Assembly: GCA_034509425.1 (NCBI GenBank)
Contig: JAVTVJ010000343.1
Span: forward strand, 868,001 to 932,000
DNA length: 64,000 nucleotides
Direction: 5' to 3'
Source: Eopsaltria australis
Taxonomy: Eukaryota; Chordata; Aves; Passeriformes; Petroicidae
Shown here: piece after piece, positions 38,761 to 50,614 of the stretch
Numbering within the stretch: position 1 is the stretch's first letter
Layout: every line of letters starts with the position of its first letter
Notes under the pieces: model-generated
The model's database searches: none
Told to the model about the DNA's origin: nothing
Seen by the model: the letters and a program-made list of their open reading frames with translations, nothing else
Program-made: the position numbers and the translations under genes

Positions 38761-39469
38761 CAATGTGACTTTTTTTTTTTAATGTCAGCCCGCAGAAAGG
38801 CAATTGGGAAACTCTATTTCTTCCTATCTTTTCTGGAATTTTGTTGCTGGGATTTTTTTGCGGTTTGATTTTTTTTCCTTCTCTCACTTCAGCTCTTTTT
38901 CAAAGACTCCCCCCTTCCCTCTCTCTGTCTCTCTCTCTCTTTTTTTTTTTTTTTTTTTTTTTTATTCCCTTCATCCCATTGACTCTGCTCAGCTTCTGCT
39001 TAAGATGAACAAGGAAAAACCAAACCACCCTACCCTATACGTGCGAACAGACCCTTCTTGGAGAAAAGTAAAACAAACAAAATACCTTTTACCTGCAATA
39101 GAAGATAGTGTACAAAATTATCTACCCCACCCCCTGTCCTATATCGAACACAGCTGTAACTAATTGAAAATTGAGGGAAGAGATGCGTTTTTCGCGTGTG
39201 AACGTAATAACTAAGGTCGGTCAGGTAGACAGGACACCTCGTTCCTGCTCATCACTCGTGGAATCGTTTTCTCCAGCTGTAATGGGTGGTGGTGCAGGAC
39301 TCGCAGAGGTGTAGGATACAAATCTTCGGCTCTCGTATATCACAAAAGCAGGCTTCCTTAGATGAAACACCTATATTAACCAACTTTCTCCCTCTCCGTC
39401 CCAAGTTTTATTTATTTGCCTTGGATGCGGGACCGAGGTGGCCAAAACCAAACAAAAGCACTTGCGTTT
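38761..39469. other. Spacer with poly(T) and mixed sequence
   Basis: A 24-base T run (38940-38963) preceded by a CT-rich tract, then ordinary noncoding sequence. No gene is seen. Confidence 0.6.
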
Positions 39470-39860
39470 GTGTCGGCACTTTGTCGTCGGGGCAGCACCC
39501 GCATTAGATTATTGCCGGGGATTTATTTGCATGCAGCTGCAAACCCACTACTCGGCTGCTGACCGCTGCGCATAAAGGGCTGCCGGGGCCGGCCCCTGCC
39601 CGGCCGCCGCGGCTCCCGGTGGGAACACGGCCCGGGGGCCGGGGCTGGGGGGAGGATTTGGGAGTGGGTTTGCTCCCGACACGGCCCGGGGGGATGGTCA
39701 CAGAGCCGGCAGCAGCAGGGTCCCCAGCGCAGCCAGAGGCTGCAGGTGCGGGGGATGGGGGGAGGTGGGGGCGGCGCCGGCCCGCAGCCCCCCTCCTCGC
39801 CACCCGGCTCGCCCCCAAAGGCAGCCGCAACTCCCACTGGCCTTGCTCACGAGCACATCC
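39470..39860. promoter_or_regulatory. CpG island with octamer/E-box composite site
   Basis: A GC-rich island whose left edge holds a perfect POU octamer ATTTGCAT (39525-39532), one base away from a CAGCTG E-box (39534-39539). Joint proneural bHLH and class III POU binding to adjacent octamer and E-box sites is established for neural genes such as Dll1. A POU3F3-linked element with this composite is therefore a plausible neural enhancer or auto-regulatory site. Borders are by eye. Confidence 0.5.
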
Positions 39861-40119
39861 GAGGAAAGCTTTCCCTAATGCCTGTGTCCCGGGGAAAAAA
39901 AAAAGGACCGGTGGCGGATCCTCGGGATTTCTCAGAGCTATTTTCAGTGCTTTGAAATTTGCAGTAATGTTGATGTTCTTTCCCGCCCCCCCCCCCCCCC
40001 CCGCCTTCTCCCCTCTCTTCGGCCCAGTAGCGTTTGGCAGCGTTTGATGAGGGAGCTATTAACCTTTGAAGCAAGGGCTTTAGGTTCAAACTACCTCCTT
40101 CGCTACCCGCTGTATGCAT

Positions 40120-41110
40120 CTCCCCTCTCACACAGAGACGCGATGCGAGGATGGATTTGGCTGCATGGGATCGATGTAAATATCTCCTCAGGCCTCCCTC
40201 TACCTCGGGCTGCGCTATCAGGTCCTCCTTTATCTTCTCCCGGAGAACCCGGTGAAGGCGCAGGTTTCCTGGAGCTTGAACTGGCTCCCTTCCGAGAGCA
40301 GCGGGAGCGAAACCTGCCTCCGAAGTGGGGCCGGCTCGGGACCGAGCCCCACGGCAGTGCTGCCGTGGTCTGGCCCGTCTCTCGCTCCGTGAGGGGAAGG
40401 ACGGCGTCAAACCAGCCATCCACAAGCTTTGGATGACTTCTGCCCGTCCGTCTCCTCCGACGGCCAGCATGAGACTGTAGGAGATGGGGAAGCAAAACTG
40501 AGTTCGGGGAACTTAATTATTTGTCAGAGGAAAGAGATGTTCCCACTCCATGGAGACTCCTTCGTCTGGACGTGAGCAGGGGAGGCTGCTCCGGGCTTTT
40601 CTGACAAACACAGGGGACTGCGGAGCGGGAGCTCCTAGACAGGGAGGGCAAGGCCGGGCGGGCAGAAAACAGCTCCGGGAAGGCGAAGCTGGAAAGGCAG
40701 TGGGGACACACACAGACACACAGAGAGGGTCACGTTCGCCCCTCGCATCCCCACGACGGTGCATGGAGATGTCGCGCTGCTCCTTGGCCAGGTCACGCTG
40801 CCGTAGGGGGAAATCCCTGCGTGCTGACGGGCCGGGGGCTGGCACGGCCGAGGCAGCCGAAGGGCAGCCCACCAAGCCGGGCCGCCCCGTCTAACGCCGA
40901 GCTCCTCGAGTACGGCCCCGTCGAGGGAGAGATCCCGCCGGGCTGCGCCTGGCACAGGAAGGGTTGTCCCCAACCCCACGCCCCCAGAAAACTGGGGAAT
41001 AGGACGCTGGAGTGCTTGCGCAAATTAGGATGCGCCTGTGGGCTATGGTGGGCAGCGCTTGCGGGGAGAGGGTCAGTAACACGAGTGGCCAGGAAAAGCG
41101 CGGGGAAAGA
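40120..41110. promoter_or_regulatory. CpG island
   Basis: CpG-rich block directly upstream of the strong acceptor at 41.2 kb. It may be intronic to, or the promoter of, the candidate plus-strand lncRNA. Open frames on both strands are not domain-bearing. A C run at about 39986-40002 precedes it. Confidence 0.6.
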
Positions 41111-41197
41111 CAGGAAGGGATGAAACCATTCGCAGGCTCCTTGCGGAGCGGGGGTGTGTTGTCATCTTTGTTTTAGTTGTGTTGTTTTGTTTTGCAG

Positions 41198-41313
41198 GAG
41201 ATTGGGACAATAGCTGGAGTGGATTATTCATTCCCGTAGGCAATACTTCCCTGTATGGGCTTTCAGGATGCAGCCATGGAAGCCTGGGAACAAAGCGGGC
41301 ATCGAATGTCAAG
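41198..41313 (+). ncRNA. Candidate internal exon of plus-strand lncRNA
   Basis: Bounded by a strong 3' splice site (a T/G-rich tract, then TTTTGCAG|GAG, AG at 41196-41197) and a strong 5' splice site (AAG|GTAACT, GT at 41314-41315), giving a 116-nt exon. A reading frame opens at ATG 41255. A second in-frame ATG at 41276 has an excellent Kozak context (GCAGCCATGG). The frame crosses the junction to the exon at 43076 without interruption and stops at 43152-43154, 45 residues in total. Whether this is noncoding with a chance small ORF or encodes a micropeptide cannot be told from sequence alone. Confidence 0.45.
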
Positions 41314-43075
41314 GTAACTGGTCCCCTTCCTTTGTTTATGCTATTGTTAATGACGGGGCTCACTCAGCCCTGGCCTCAGCCGTGCTATATGGCATTAATA
41401 TTGACTTGAGAGAATAGGCAGGGCAATTAAAAACATAACCCAGAACAACAGCAGCATCCACCCCAAGCCCAGTTCTTCAGGTAAAACATGCCTCTTCTGG
41501 GCTACTGAGAATGATATAGCAGTCTTGCCTGGTATTCACAGAAATACACACACCGTTCATAAAATTAAACACATCCCTATGCAGTATTAACACATAGGGG
41601 AGACACTGTAACCCTGTCCTTCAGTACAAAATCAAAAGGGAAAGGGCGTTATTTTCAAATACCCATGTACCCATGCGGGAATTCTCATCAGGATTTTAAA
41701 AAAATTAAAGAAACTAATAGAATTATTCTTTTAATTATGATAATCTAAAAGTAGCAGGAACCTGAGCATTTATTGACTAATTTTCTTCTTCTCGAGGTAG
41801 CGGATGGTATTTAAAGTTCAACATTTCACACAGCCCCTTGTTTAGTTTAATTTGCTCGACAATCTAGGTAATTTCAGCAAACTGAGTTAAAAATTTTGGT
41901 ACACATCTGAGTATGGATCTGCATAAAATAGAGATGACGAGAGAACTGGGGAGAGGGTGTTTTATTATTTTAAGAAGAGAGGGGAGTGTATGTTTGCATG
42001 TGTGTATGCATATGTGTAAGAGAGAGTGAGAAACAAATGGAGAGATTTACATTTGATCTGTAGATTTAGTGTGGACTCTGAAACAAGTATCTATTAGATT
42101 TCCCTGAAAAATGTCCCACCCGGGCAGACAGACCCCTGCTTTGAATGAGAGCTCCAGGACAGGAAAGAAATGTATGTTATTCCAGAACAATTCTTTATCA
42201 ACACTTTTTTTTTTTTTTTTCCCTAGAAAGATTAATTTAATCTCTCCTATCCTGGGCCCATTTTCTGTCTGTGAAGGAATATAATAATGATCAATGCCCA
42301 GCACTTCTCATATCTTTTGTACTTGGTGAATATTCGTAATATTTTGAATGTGAAGGGGAGGTGAAGAGATGAGCCCAATCTCAGCTTCAGAGGATCCTCA
42401 TGAGCACTCAGAAAGAGGGAGGAAAAATCCAAACAACTAAGCCAACCTGTTCAGGAGACTCTCCAGCCCAAAACTCTACAGTCATGCAATTACTTTTTGT
42501 GTTTTATCTGCCTACTTGGTGAAATGGTCTACATACATCAGGCTCTCTGGATTCATGCGACCAGCTTAGAGTGTACATTAATACTCCAGTTGAAGATGGA
42601 ACCTGCAGTTGTTAAGCAAACAGTTCCTGCTTGACTGTAGTGTGGACTGAATGCTGTCTAGTCAGCTGTATGGAGTGGTGGCAGGGAAGTAGCACCAAGT
42701 ATTTCCAAAACTAATAACGAAAAGGTTACTATATATAAAACATTTATACAGCCCACATTCCCTCAAGTTGTTTAAATTTCGGTTTGATGCATATAAATAT
42801 AGCAGACATACCCCGTTTCCCATTAGCCAGTCCCTGCTTTATAAAATCAATTCATTTCAATTTGAAAGAATGGCCCCATACGCAAGACAGTCAACAACCC
42901 TTTGACTTTCTCCACTCAGTGTGGACCTCAGGAAGAAATAGCATCTGTCTTTGTCATTTCACATGCGTATCGCAGTGCATTGACGTTGTGTTTTAAGAGC
43001 AGGCCTACTACCAGGGAGGGTAACAGTCCCCAGCTGGTTCCCCTTTCTAATCCATTTTCCCCCTTCTCATCTTAG
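41314..43075. other. Candidate intron with enhancer-like block
   Basis: Lies between the two plus-strand candidate exons. The part at about 41640-42060 is unique and rich in homeodomain cores (TTCTTTTAATTATGATAATC near 41728, TTTATTGACTAATTTTC near 41770, TTTAGTTTAATTTGCTCGAC near 41842) and resembles an enhancer. The rest is noncoding, with ATGCATATAAATA near 42787. Confidence 0.35.
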
Positions 43076-43382
43076 GCTCCTTTTGAGGAAGAAACAGCTC
43101 TGCTGGGACCCCATGCCTGGACTTTGGAGGGCATGGTGCAGTGGTCTGATGTGAAAGCACTACCCCTGCGAGTGGAAACTCTCCTCTGCATCCTGCGCCT
43201 TGCAAGAAAGGCAGCGAGGGGACACTTGGAGTAACCAAGCATCTGGCATCAAGTGTAACAATCCACTTCACACTATGTGAAGGAAAGTTTGTTCCAAACC
43301 ACATACTTTGTGGTGCTCAATACTGGTGTCCAACTGTTTTGAACTGTCCCAGCTCTAAAATAAAGATCTCCATTGCGGTATG
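43076..43382 (+). ncRNA. Candidate terminal exon of plus-strand lncRNA
   Basis: Begins after a near-ideal 3' splice site: a long pyrimidine tract, CCCCCTTCTCATCTTAG, with AG at 43074-43075. About 285 nt later it contains AATAAA (43359-43364), followed by GT-rich sequence (GTGAGCTTGTCTTG). This is the standard architecture of a last exon. Cleavage is assumed about 20 nt after the signal. It would lie tail-to-tail with POU3F3, some 3 kb from the proposed POU3F3 poly(A) site. Confidence 0.45.
43359..43364 (+). promoter_or_regulatory. Poly(A) signal of candidate lncRNA
   Basis: Canonical AATAAA on the plus strand, correctly spaced after the acceptor at 43075 and followed by a GT-rich element. 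Confidence 0.4.
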
Positions 43383-45039
43383 CCAGTGAGCTTGTCTTGC
43401 TAAGCCTTCTCTGTTTATGTTAAAGGTACAGAGCTGATGTAATGCTGTCTTTTCACCCACGGATGGGTGCAATAGGAACAATTCAGAAAAGTTCTGTTTA
43501 GCTTTTTTCCCCTTGTAGTTGAAAAAATGCAAGCTATCAGAAACAAGCCCATGTTTGAAGGTACAGTTTTCAACATGCGAGCGGGAAACATATGTACTGG
43601 CACTATTCAACAGCTCTGTAAGGGCTGTGCTTGAATTTTGGCTTTTAATCTCAACTTTGTTAGAGAGAGAAGATGGAATGGAACCTGAATATTTGTGCTA
43701 TAGCCGTGTGATGCTCATCCTATAACTGTTGGGGAGAGAAGCAAAACACTCTGCTAAAGCTTTGAGTGAGCCTGAGTTTCAGGAGGACTCTAGTCTTCAC
43801 AGGTTCTCACTTCACTGCCTTTCTTCCCTTAGTATTTGTTATATGGGATTTTTTTTTTTGTCTGCTGTTCTACGTTTTAATGTGAGTACAGACTCAATCC
43901 TGCTGAGAGAGAGAGATCCCTCCATCACAAACTCAAGTTTGGAAAATGCCTACCCATTTCGACTGCCCCCCTTCCAGTCATTGCCCCCTTTCAAGGGAGA
44001 GAAGAAAACCTTAAAGCAGAAAGAGAGAAGCGGGGGTGGAGGGAAGGGGGAGTACCCCTGATTCCTCGGTGACCTGCACAGGTCGGACAGACCTCCAAGA
44101 TCCCCTTCGCCTCTTGGAGACAAACCCCGACAGAGGGGAAAACCCCCCCATGCCTGAACTTCTAACGTGGTTTGGAGTTTATACAATTCAGGCTCAATTT
44201 TAACAGTCTCGGGGGGGGGGTGGGCGAGGTGGGCAAGAAGGGAGAAGAAAGTTTGGATTCAACTCTTTGTCGCTAAAAAAATCACCACAACCAAAGCCCC
44301 TCCACCATTAGCAAAAGCGCCCAGCGTCCCCGGCAGCTGGTGCCCGGTCCCGAGGCTGCCTCCCGCCACAGAACGGCGATGGCTGGCAGGGAGAGGCACC
44401 CCCAGCCCTGGCCGCCAGCCCCCTGCGTGCAGCCGTGCCCCGGGGCTCCCCTCGATGCCCCGAGGAGGGGGCCACCCTCCCCAGAACGCTGCGGAGATAG
44501 GCAGCCCTGCCTGGGTTCTGCGGGGCTGGCAGGGAAGTTTTTTGGTGCTGCTAAAGGCATACACACACACACACACACAAATATATATATATATATATAT
44601 CTCATACACACACGTCTTTATATATAGATTTATATGTAGGTGTCTAGTCTATGTTTAAATTATTCTATCTATACACACAGTCCTCCTCTGATGAGGTCAT
44701 TCTCCCATATATATGAGATTGGGTGTAAGATGCCAGAATCTAACGCCAAGATCTTATCTCTGCCGATCTAAAAGCAATATAAAGTAAATGTTAGCAGAAG
44801 GGGAAATAAATTTTGGAGAGAAACATTCAACAAGGTGTCCCTGAAGGCCTTTCCCCCGCCCTCCCCAGCCGATGTGCCCACGCACTTAATGCCAAAGAGA
44901 GCCATTTCTGCGCAAGAGACTCCTGCTTCAGAGCAAGGACAGACTGCACCCCGCATCGTGGGTCTCTGCCTGGCAGGGGCTGCACCTTGACATTTTTAAT
45001 CCCCTCTTCCCTTTCCCGAGCAATGTTCTCCTCTGTAAT
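43383..45039. other. Intergenic; GC-rich block and microsatellite
   Basis: Noncoding sequence. A GC-rich, CpG-bearing block lies at about 44310-44540 and is followed directly by a CA/TA microsatellite. Open frames over this block end in repeat-coded peptide and are not genes. Confidence 0.5.
44559..44600. repeat. Compound (AC)n(AT)n microsatellite
   Basis: About ten AC units directly followed by about ten AT units. Confidence 0.95.
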
Positions 45040-45530
45040 GCGCTAATCGGCTGCAGCTTATTTATTTTTATTTTTTTCCCCCGTGGCTCCAAATGTCTTA
45101 ATTTTTTTTTTTTTTATTTCAGGAAACTCAAAACGGAAGGGGGGATGCTACTTGAAAGTGCGACTCAAAAGAAAAAGGTTTTGCTTTGCAGCCATCAGTA
45201 GCACCAGGAGACAGCTCCATTAAAAAAGTAGTTTTCCACTGCTCTTGAAAAGCCGTTATTTTTTACATCGCTTTTAGGAAGATAGATTAACAAAACATCA
45301 CATTTCAAGCCACTCTGATCTGTAATTAAATGGAGGAGCCGGTTTGTATTCTCCTATGGCTTTTACAGAAGTTGCAGTGATCCAAAGTCAGGTTGCTGTG
45401 TCAGAGTGGCATTTTTATTAATGAGAATACAAAAAGCTTGCATATTCTTAGCCCGGCTTGAATTTAGTTGCTAAGCAACCGCTGTATGGTAATTCATCCG
45501 CGAAATTTAAATCTTGGAGAAAGGATCCTG
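45040..45530. promoter_or_regulatory. Candidate conserved enhancer with RFX X-box
   Basis: Unique AT-rich block that keeps isolated CpGs (ATGCGCTAATCGGC, AAAGCCGTTATT, ATCCGCGAAATTTAAA). It has many homeodomain cores, including TCTGTAATTAAATGG near 45320 and TTTTTATTAATGAG near 45412. At 45467-45479 it contains GTTGCTAAGCAAC, a palindromic pair of RFX half-sites with a 1-bp spacer. The block lies about 1 kb beyond the proposed 3' end of POU3F3. Enhancer status is inferred. Confidence 0.45.
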
Positions 45531-45539
45531 CGTTTTGCT

Positions 45540-46250
45540 GAATGGTCGCCACGAGGAAAACAACTTGTGGGACCCGCGGCAGCTGCTGCCGCGGCACCGC
45601 GCCGCCCGCCCGCCGGCTCCCCCGGGCCGCCCGCCGCCCCAGGACGGCCCGCCGGGGACGGAGGGCAGACGGGCAGCGGCGGCCGCCCCGTCGGCGCTGC
45701 CCCGGCCCGGCTTTGCAGGAGTGGGGGAGCGCGGCACCGCCGTTTCCCCGCGCGTGGCGCGGCCCGGGCCCCGCCGCAGCCACCCCGGCTCGGAAGGGGT
45801 GAGGGGGGACGCGAGTCCCGTCGCAGCCCTGAGAACGAGGCCCCGTGGGCACCACCGCGGACCCGGCTGCTCCTTTGGTGTCGGGCAGGATGGGATGGGC
45901 GGCGAGCCTTCTCCCGTTCGGCCTTCACCCTTTAGCTTTTTGTGTCGCCAAAGACTCTCAAGCAAAGAACTCCCTACTGCTGTGTCATTGACACTGCGGG
46001 GCCGCTCGCCGCCCTCCTCTCCCCTCGCTCCCGCCGCCTATTGAAGGCTGCGCCCGGTCCATTGTGCCAAACTGCAACTGAAAACACCGATGGGGCAATA
46101 ATCACCTCCCTGCATCTCCTCCGATCGCTCCATCCAGCCACCCATCCCTCTCGCAAAATGAGTCCCTGTCCTCAAGCGCTCTCCCTACGTCTGCCTCCGA
46201 GGTCGGGACTTGTTGCATCCCTTTTAGAGTTTGATTAATTACCCTGGAAC
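45540..46250. promoter_or_regulatory. CpG island at the 3' side of POU3F3
   Basis: Very GC-rich, most strongly at 45570-45880, with overlapping Pro/Ala/Arg-rich frames in nearly all six frames and no domain in any. It is close to the proposed end of the POU3F3 transcript and could be a promoter for a transcript antisense to the 3'UTR. Confidence 0.6.
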
Positions 46251-46446
46251 TTAAGCAAACTAAAGTACATGTGGCGAGGAAGCTCAAGCCTACAGTTTGG
46301 TCCTGCAGCTTGCCAGTTACAGAGGTAATCTTTAAACTCGCTTCCAATTCTGAATGTGCATCTCTGCACATTCTGCGCTTCAAAGAGGTATCCCTGTATA
46401 AATATATAGAAGTATCGATTTTACTGTAGCTTGAAGATGTTGATCA

Positions 46447-46452
46447 TTTATT
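46447..46452 (-). promoter_or_regulatory. POU3F3: Candidate distal poly(A) signal of POU3F3
   Basis: TTTATT on the plus strand, i.e. AATAAA on the minus strand. It lies at the end of the AT-rich stretch that follows the gene and just before the CpG island at 45.5-46.2 kb. Confidence 0.35.
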
Positions 46453-49400
46453 ACAAAAATAAACGAATAAATACAACAATGTATTGTTGCTTTCAACAGG
46501 ATAAATATTTTACAAATATATAATTTAAAAAAACCCAAATTTAATTGTTAAAGTTATTTAAAATAGTACACTTATTGATAAAATTATCAATAGTATATAC
46601 TGCATCTCATATTAGAACCAATTATTCTCTAAACGTTCCATTTAAAACCATTCATACAAAACAAGTTATGAGCATTGTAATGTGCAAACACGAGTCACTA
46701 CATTAAAGCATAAGGATTCTGTAAAAATCACTTTGCGATAGGAACTGCTGCGTTTTTAAACAAAAGTAGAGCTCTCTGCTAAATTTCGGAAAATACGCAG
46801 ACCAACAGCTGTGACATGACTATTTTAAATACACTTGAATATGATTTATTGTGTACAGACTCGACAGGGGAAGGATGGGATGTAAGTGAGAAGACTGGGA
46901 CGTAATAGAGGACCGCAGGACATGAAAATGTAAACTATAAATAATCACATCTCGGTATTACCCAGTCTGATCAAACATAACTTTGTAAAACATTTGGCTT
47001 TCCTTTAGGCAGGGGAGAAAAAAAAGAAAAAAAAAAAGAAGAGTAAGGAAAACGATGCCGACTCTATTACCAAGCACAGAACACTGATATTATAAATGAA
47101 TACAATTACTAAATTCATTAAGAGATCTGGCGATATATAACAATATTTTCATTATTTACACGTGTAACAATATAACCCTTAGCGCAAAACCTCTCACTTA
47201 TTATCTACCTCTTGCTATCTCAGAGACTCATAACGCTGAAATTCCTAAATACATTCAAAGGATTCAGTTTCTCGGGGGCGGGGGAGGGGGCGGAGGGGCG
47301 GAGGGGGGAGCGCCCATGGCCTCACTTTTTGTGCATAACAAGTCCACGGAACGGGCACATTTTGCCGGTCCCTCCGACCACACGTTACTCCTCCAGCCTA
47401 ACCCCCAGCTTTTCGGAGGCAGCAACCCGCAAAGGTTGCCTTTTAATAGAAACCAGCGTGAAGCCTAACGTTAGCTCTTTGTTGCCATCCAAATCGAGTA
47501 ACCAAATACCGCTCCGAAATTTAAATAGACTTTCTCCGCGGCTAATACAACTGCTCCCCTTCGTGTGTGAAAACAGGATCCCACCTCACGTGTCAGTGGT
47601 ACCCGGCCCCCACAGGGGAGCCCGGCCGGGCCGCCTGCACGCCGGCCCCTGCCCGGCCCTTCTTCCCTCCCCAGCTGCAAAATCAGCCAGCAGCTTCTGC
47701 TAAAACGAACAAAAGAAATAGCGTCCTTTACCCTTTCGGGTTCTCTTTCCCTTTGTTGGGTTGGCTTTTTCCCCCCCCCTCCCCCCCCCCCCCCGCCCTT
47801 ATTTCCTCCGTGTCAGTAGGGCCTTTCGTATTTCACAAATCAAACCGACGGTGATATTTACTACGAGCTGGTGTTAAAATAATGCATCCCGGTGCGCGGC
47901 TCTCAGGTTGGCTTTGATTTATGGACTGACACAAGGCCTATCTGAAAGGAAGAAATGCTTGTTGTTCCTACAGCAGTTTTCTGGGGGTTTAACCCCTGCC
48001 TCAATAGCACGTTGAGAAGCAAGGCAGGAGGGAGGGGGCGCGGGGAAGGGGAGGAAGAGGAAGGTGAGGAAGGAGCCACAGACGAGCTGGATCATAAAAG
48101 AAAACCTTATTCTCTAGCGGACTATCAGTGGGGGCAGGTGGATGCGTTAGATGCAGCTCTCTACTTCCCACAACCTCCCCGCTGCAAAATGAAGAGAGTT
48201 GAGGCGGTCATCCACTTGTCCCTATATTGCAATAAATTCTAGAGGATAAATATGACAGGTCAGCTAGTGCATCTATTGGCATCTCCAACACTACTGACAC
48301 GCGCGTGTGTTTGCAAAGAAGGCATGGCAGCGCTATGGCAAACTGGAGGAGAAAACTAGACTACACCACTTCACACCCCACAGAAAAACCTTAAAACAAC
48401 AACAACAGCAACAGCAACAACAGAAACGGTGAATTAGGCAGACCGCACGTAGGATGCTGAAAGTATTATTCTATATATTCGATCAGAAAAAAAAATAAAT
48501 AAACGTACCTTTTCTTTAAATTATAAAGATAAATTAAATACAAATATTAATACATATATAAAATAAGTCAAAATAAATTATAGCTCAGCCCCCCTTCTCC
48601 CTCTTTGCCTCCCCCGCACCTCCCCCCACCCCCCACTCCATCTTGCCTCAGTTTGGAAAGAGAGGAAACAAGACTGAACTTTTGGAAACATCCCTCTTTG
48701 CACTGGCCACGCGGGACCTGAGGACGCGCTCAGGTATCGCCCGCACCCGAGTGCCAGCCTAAACCGAGGCGCCACAGCCCTTTCAGGGAGAAGGTGGCGT
48801 TTGGTGAGCTCTGATCTCGCCGTCCTTCCCGGTGACACAGAGTCCCCGGGGCTGATGGAAGGGACCGCGGATACGGGCTCGGCGGAGAGGCGGGAAGGGG
48901 GAGAACCCTGCACCGGACAAGCAGCAGCAGGGGCGAGGCGGGGGCACTGCCGGGGAGCACGGGCCGTGCAGCCCGCAGGTCGGAACCTCGATATTTGTCT
49001 CACTTTAGCAGTATGTCCCTTCAGAGAACTTTTTTTTTCCCTTGTTTTTCGACACAGTGTTTATGCATCAGACACAGACTATTTCATTCTAACAAATTTA
49101 TTTTCTCAATCAGCTCTTACGGAATCACTACTCAAATTAAATTACAATCAAATTATCACATCAAAAGATACCCTTATTACCTAACAACTGTCCATATTTT
49201 CATTTCATTTTGATTTGTGCTCGTCTGAAAAAAACACGTAATACAAGATCTGGGGAAAAAATAAATTACCGTTTTGCAGCAGTTCATAGGTATTCTGAAT
49301 AAAATATTAAAAGAAGTCATTTAATGAAAATATAAAGCAAATTTTTTTTTTAGATCAACAACGGATCTAACAATTCTATATTGCCGTCTTTTTGAAAAGT

Positions 49401-50570
49401 CTGTTTATTAAAACCTACCAAAAACACTGCTTGGAAATGGCAGTATTATATAATCACATCCACAGCACCCATTCAATCAAAGTTGGCAACGGATTTAGGA
49501 GAGGAGAAGTTCAGATAAGTGCAGCTGCAGATGCTCAGTCCTTCTAAATCCCTTTATCTGAATCAGTCCAGAAATAAAAAATAAAAATATTAATAAAAAA
49601 AATATTAGCAGTGGATTTTTTTATGACTCTTCCATGATGATTGGCAGCCATCAGGAGCAGGACTTTGACAGCCCTAAATTATTTCCCTTTCTTCCCTGGT
49701 TCCTTTAATTCATGCAACGTCCTTCTACAGAGCTCGAACTTTAGGGACCAACAACCTCTCTTTCTCTCACCCTCCCCCTGGCGTCTGTCCCTCCCCCCTT
49801 TCTCATCAGGGTCAGTTTTCTCCGTGTGCGGGCATTTATTTCCATATTTTTGTTCTATAGCTGTACCTATATATATAGATAAATATATATATATGTATTT
49901 GCTTCCCTATTCAGCCTGCTTGTTTTTAGTGCTGTGTGCATATTTTTTTTTTTTCCTGGAAAAAGTGGACCCTTTCATTTGCAGAATATATAGATATATA
50001 GATATATATGTTTTCAGAGTGGATGTCTGCCTTGCACCAAAATTCTATGGTTTGGCCAAGAAAAACAGGGTGCTGGAATGCAGCAGGCACCCTCTGATTA
50101 ACCAGATTATTTTTCTTCTGCTTCCCTTTTTTTGATTGCTCCCATTGAAAAAAAAAATTAAAAAGAGGGAGAGAGAAAGGAGAAAAAAAAAGTTTTTGTG
50201 ATTCATAGAAGAGAGCCCTTTTGGGGATAGGGGGAAGAGTGCGGGGGGTGGGGAGGAGGGGAGAGAAGAAGTGCAGACAGTGGTGTTCCTTACTGCGAGA
50301 AGGGGATAATTTGGAGAAAAATAAAAATAAAATTAAAATTAAAAAAAGCCCACCCCCCAAGCCCTTTCCCCACAACCAACCAACCAACCCCCCGGCACAT
50401 CTGCAGTTTTGGTGCATTATGCATCTCCACCCCGTTTTCCCAACACGGTCTAAACGCTCTCGCTCGGATCGCCCTTCTCCACCGCTCCCTATTGGTATCG
50501 ATCTTATATATATATAGATGCACGCATATATCCATATATATATAAACACAAGCAGTCTGAACGAGCCTGG

Positions 50571-50614
50571 ATCGTGTGTGTATGTGTGTGTGTGTGTGCG
50601 CGCGTGTGTCTGTG
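50571..50614. repeat. (TG)n microsatellite just after the POU3F3 stop
   Basis: Interrupted TG/CG alternation about 110 bp downstream of the stop codon; it would be a CA-rich tract in the mRNA. TA-rich repeats lie beside it at 50505-50545. Confidence 0.9.

Noticed and set aside
45448..46044. Several 135-176-codon frames in the 45.5-46 kb island
   Set aside because: Nearly all six frames are open over the same GC-rich stretch, so none is distinguishable from composition.
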